A DNA stretch of 32,476 bases, taken from assembly GCF_025371035.1 (NCBI RefSeq), contig NZ_JANZXB010000019.1, positions 1-32,476 of the forward strand, read 5' to 3'. The notes under the pieces were generated by a model. It had not been told where the DNA came from, ran no database searches, and saw only the letters and a program-made list of their open reading frames with translations. A program made the translations under genes and the position numbers. Of this stretch, positions 30,926 to 32,476 are shown in pieces (the first letter of the stretch is position 1; every line of letters begins with the position of its first letter). The stretch is from Sphingomonas sp. LC-1 (GTDB lineage Bacteria > Pseudomonadota > Alphaproteobacteria > Sphingomonadales > Sphingomonadaceae).

Positions 30926-31077
30926 TGATACCCCCACTTGTACCCCTATGCAAAAGTTCGACTACCGAACAGGAATTCGTACCTCGGCACCTCGCGGTAC
31001 CGACGTTCGACCGTCCGCCACGATCTTATCCCAAGCTATTCCAAGAACAAAGTGAGAACGTTATATTGGGGGTATCA
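30926..31077. repeat. Inverted pair TGATACCCCCA / TGGGGGTATCA flanking the post-integrase gap
   Basis: Two perfect 11-bp inverted copies, at 30926-30936 and 31067-31077, bracket a 130-bp gene-free stretch directly after the recombinase stop. It may mark recombinase arm sites or an operator for the next gene. The stretch also contains short palindromes such as CGGTACCG-like sequence, and no gene. Confidence 0.5.
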
Positions 31078-31101
31078 GACGATTCGTAGAGGATTGACCC
31101 T

Positions 31102-31332
31102 ATGTCCCTCACCTCCACCCTCGCCCGGCAGGAAACCTTCGGCGAATGGCTTCTTGTGCAGGTCGACAGGCACGGCCCCATCGGCGACCTGGTCAAAGCG
31201 GCGAAGGCCGATCGCAGCTTTCCCCGGCTGGGCTCCCCCGACGACGTGCGCAAGCACCTGAACAAGATGCAGGCCGACGGCGACATGTTCGAAGCCGTGG
31301 ACGACGCCGAAACGGACTGGCTGTGCTACTGA
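31102..31332 (+). CDS. YozE SAM-like family protein
   Basis: A 76-residue protein: TFGEWLLVQVDRHGPIGDLV, DRSFPRLGSPDDVRKHL and an acidic C-terminus. The pattern FxxWLxxQxxRxxPIGDLAxxxxxD is the YozE (sterile-alpha-motif-like) signature, common as a single small gene in Alphaproteobacteria and phages; function unknown. GAGGATTGACCCT precedes the ATG at 31102. It may be the outermost gene of the element or the first gene beyond it. Confidence 0.72.
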   Translation: MSLTSTLARQETFGEWLLVQVDRHGPIGDLVKAAKADRSFPRLGSPDDVRKHLNKMQADGDMFEAVDDAETDWLCY

Positions 31333-31334
31333 GC

Positions 31335-31556
31335 GTGGTGCCCGAAGAGGCGAACGTCGTGGCTTTCCCCCGCGAAGGCTTCATCATCGGCGACCATCTT
31401 TGCCGGCGCCCAGGTCCGAACGCCCATCAGATGTGCTTCGCGCTGGCCGGTCATGATGGGCCCCCCGGTTTGGGAGATTGCTATCACGATTCCTCGGAAC
31501 CCAGCTACAATGGAGCCGATCGATTCCAAGCCAAGAATCCCAAAATGTGTCACTAA
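31335..31556 (+). CDS. Possible small protein after the YozE gene (doubtful)
   Basis: A GTG at 31335 opens a frame of about 73 codons (VVPEEANVVAFPREGFIIGD...) two bases after the YozE stop. The first 40 codons have G/C-biased third positions like real genes here; the last 30 do not, as if the gene were cut off near 31455-31480. I do not recognise it. Confidence 0.3.
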   Translation: MVPEEANVVAFPREGFIIGDHLCRRPGPNAHQMCFALAGHDGPPGLGDCYHDSSEPSYNGADRFQAKNPKMCH

Positions 31557-31797
31557 TCCCGTCAGGCGCCAGCGCGACGTCGGTCTCGGCATCCTCTCCT
31601 ACCGTCAGCATGGCGAGGGTGAGATGCGAGACCCGTCCGCGCCGGACGAGGTGGTAAAGCGTCTGCACCTCGCCGGGCGGCCGGTGGTACCGTATGCCCT
31701 TCCAGTACACTGCCCCCGGGTCACGCTGGACGATCAAGCCGAAGCGCTCGGCGCGATCGGGCTGGTCGGCTCCGCAATGGGGGCAGGCATGGGCCAT
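31384..31797 (-). pseudogene. Winged-helix regulator-like gene, 3' end replaced
   Basis: It starts MAHACPHCGADQPDRAERFG, a zinc-knuckle-like CPHCG, followed by a winged-helix-like segment (PPGEVQTLYHLVRRGRVSHL, TLAMLTVGEDAETDV). In similar phage or chromosomal proteins a second helix and wing would follow; here the frame continues into sequence that looks non-coding (from about 31570 down to 31384). The gene is probably truncated by a junction. Its ATG overlaps the stop of the SGNH gene upstream on this strand. Confidence 0.5.
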
Positions 31798-32476
31798 CAG
31801 AGCGTCACAGAATCGATAGCAGCGCGGGTGTCGGTGGCCATGAGCTGGGCGATGGCCGTGGTGTAGTGCGTGCCGTCGCCGGTTCCATAATTGGCGCTGC
31901 CGTTGACAACCCACTTCCATGGGTCCGTGCCGCGCGTTTTGTCACGGCGATCAAGCGCGGCAAGCGTGCCGTCCGCCAGCCATGCGAGCCATTGATTATT
32001 GACGGTTTCGCCGCGCGTTCCCACGCCGAAATTGGCGTCAGAGGTCTGGCCGGCCTCAGTCGCGTAGCTGTCTGTCGTGCCGCTTGCCCCTGGAATGAGG
32101 CGAGGGATCAGCAAGCAGCCGATGATTTTATTGACGCCCGCCGATCGAGCGCTCGTCATCAATGACTGCAGCGAACTGATGGTCGCCGCCGCCGTGGCGT
32201 TGCCTCCGTTCACGTTAGCCAGATCGTTCGTGCCCGGCTCCAAGTACAAAATATTGAAATACTTCAGCCAGGCCAGCATCTTCGTATTCTGGGATAGGTC
32301 GGATGCACGCGCGCCCACACGCGTCAGCTTCATGTGTGCGACAATGCCCGTAAGGCCGGTAGGAACGACTGCGCGCGGCCCATAGCCGTTCCCGCCGATG
32401 TAGTTGGCGAGATCGTTACTGCCATCCATCAGGCTATCGCCAAGGAATGCCAGAGCCTTGGAGGTGCCGGTAAATC
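31797..32476 (-). CDS. SGNH/GDSL hydrolase-like protein, partial at window end
   Basis: The minus-strand frame is open to the window end and reads ALAFLGDSLMDGSNDLANYI, with GDS as block I (nucleophile Ser), then LEPGTNDLANVNGG (GxND, block III) and a C-terminal DGTHYTTAIAQLM (D-x-x-H, block V). This is a complete SGNH esterase catalytic set; the N-terminus lies outside. Such proteins occur in phage tail modules and in cell-surface polysaccharide modification. With the winged-helix gene coupled to it, a prophage or host region to the right of the element is likely. Confidence 0.72.
   Translation of the reverse strand, partial: FTGTSKALAFLGDSLMDGSNDLANYIGGNGYGPRAVVPTGLTGIVAHMKLTRVGARASDLSQNTKMLAWLKYFNILYLEPGTNDLANVNGGNATAAATISSLQSLMTSARSAGVNKIIGCLLIPRLIPGASGTTDSYATEAGQTSDANFGVGTRGETVNNQWLAWLADGTLAALDRRDKTRGTDPWKWVVNGSANYGTGDGTHYTTAIAQLMATDTRAAIDSVTL

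Noticed and set aside
1-32476. CRISPR arrays, tRNA and rRNA genes
   Set aside because: I saw no regularly spaced repeat-spacer pattern and no tRNA- or rRNA-like sequence. A search with tRNAscan-type and CRISPR tools would settle this.

Overview
The window looks like most of an integrative and conjugative element (ICE) from a GC-rich alphaproteobacterium, most likely a sphingomonad. Support: the complete Ti/RP4-type trb gene order, the companions DUF2840, TraF, DUF736 and DUF2285, a VirD2-like DUF3363 relaxase, strong G/C bias at third codon positions, and a large serine recombinase near the right end. Species and both chromosomal junctions cannot be fixed from this sequence alone.

Layout. 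1-1755: left accessory edge with a 5'-truncated ardA antirestriction gene, a DUF6499-DUF2285 gene that appears frameshifted, and a small DUF2285 gene on the minus strand. 2099-8350: replication and DNA-processing block (excisionase-like HTH, RepA with iteron-like repeats in its 3' end, DUF2840, TraF peptidase, DUF736, lytic transglycosylase, an oriT candidate, relaxase). 8351-14552: a phenicol-resistance island inserted between relaxase and traG. It holds a TetR gene split by an 844-bp IS5-family element with a TA duplication, an RlmN/Cfr-family rRNA methyltransferase, a LysR regulator, the florfenicol/chloramphenicol exporter floR, and a second, near-duplicate LysR gene. 14684-26912: traG, a ribbon-helix-helix gene, trbB-C-D-E-J-K-L-F-G-I and DUF2274, mostly with ATGA overlaps. 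26913-28180: a cargo phytanoyl-CoA-dioxygenase-like gene with a structured leader and a strong terminator. 28181-30922: an overlapping operon of a hypothetical gene, a TumE/TumA-type toxin-antitoxin pair and the serine recombinase. 30923-32476: right edge with a YozE-like gene and, on the opposite strand, a truncated winged-helix gene and a partial SGNH hydrolase that looks phage- or host-derived.

How it works together: the recombinase would move the element, RepA may allow transient replication after excision, the relaxase/TraF/TraG/Trb set would transfer it, the TumE/TumA pair would stabilise it, and the island would give phenicol (and possibly PhLOPSA-type) resistance.

Most notable non-gene signals: (i) a 9-codon reading frame, MGNPKSADK, followed at once by a 28-nt hairpin upstream of floR, closely resembling the chloramphenicol-sensing leader of cmlA; (ii) a 40-nt identical, hairpin-forming element in front of two unrelated operons 26 kb apart; (iii) three iteron-like repeats in repA, the third out of reading frame with the others; (iv) three CGGCACCAT repeats between the transglycosylase and relaxase genes; (v) a compact three-stem element ahead of the dioxygenase gene.
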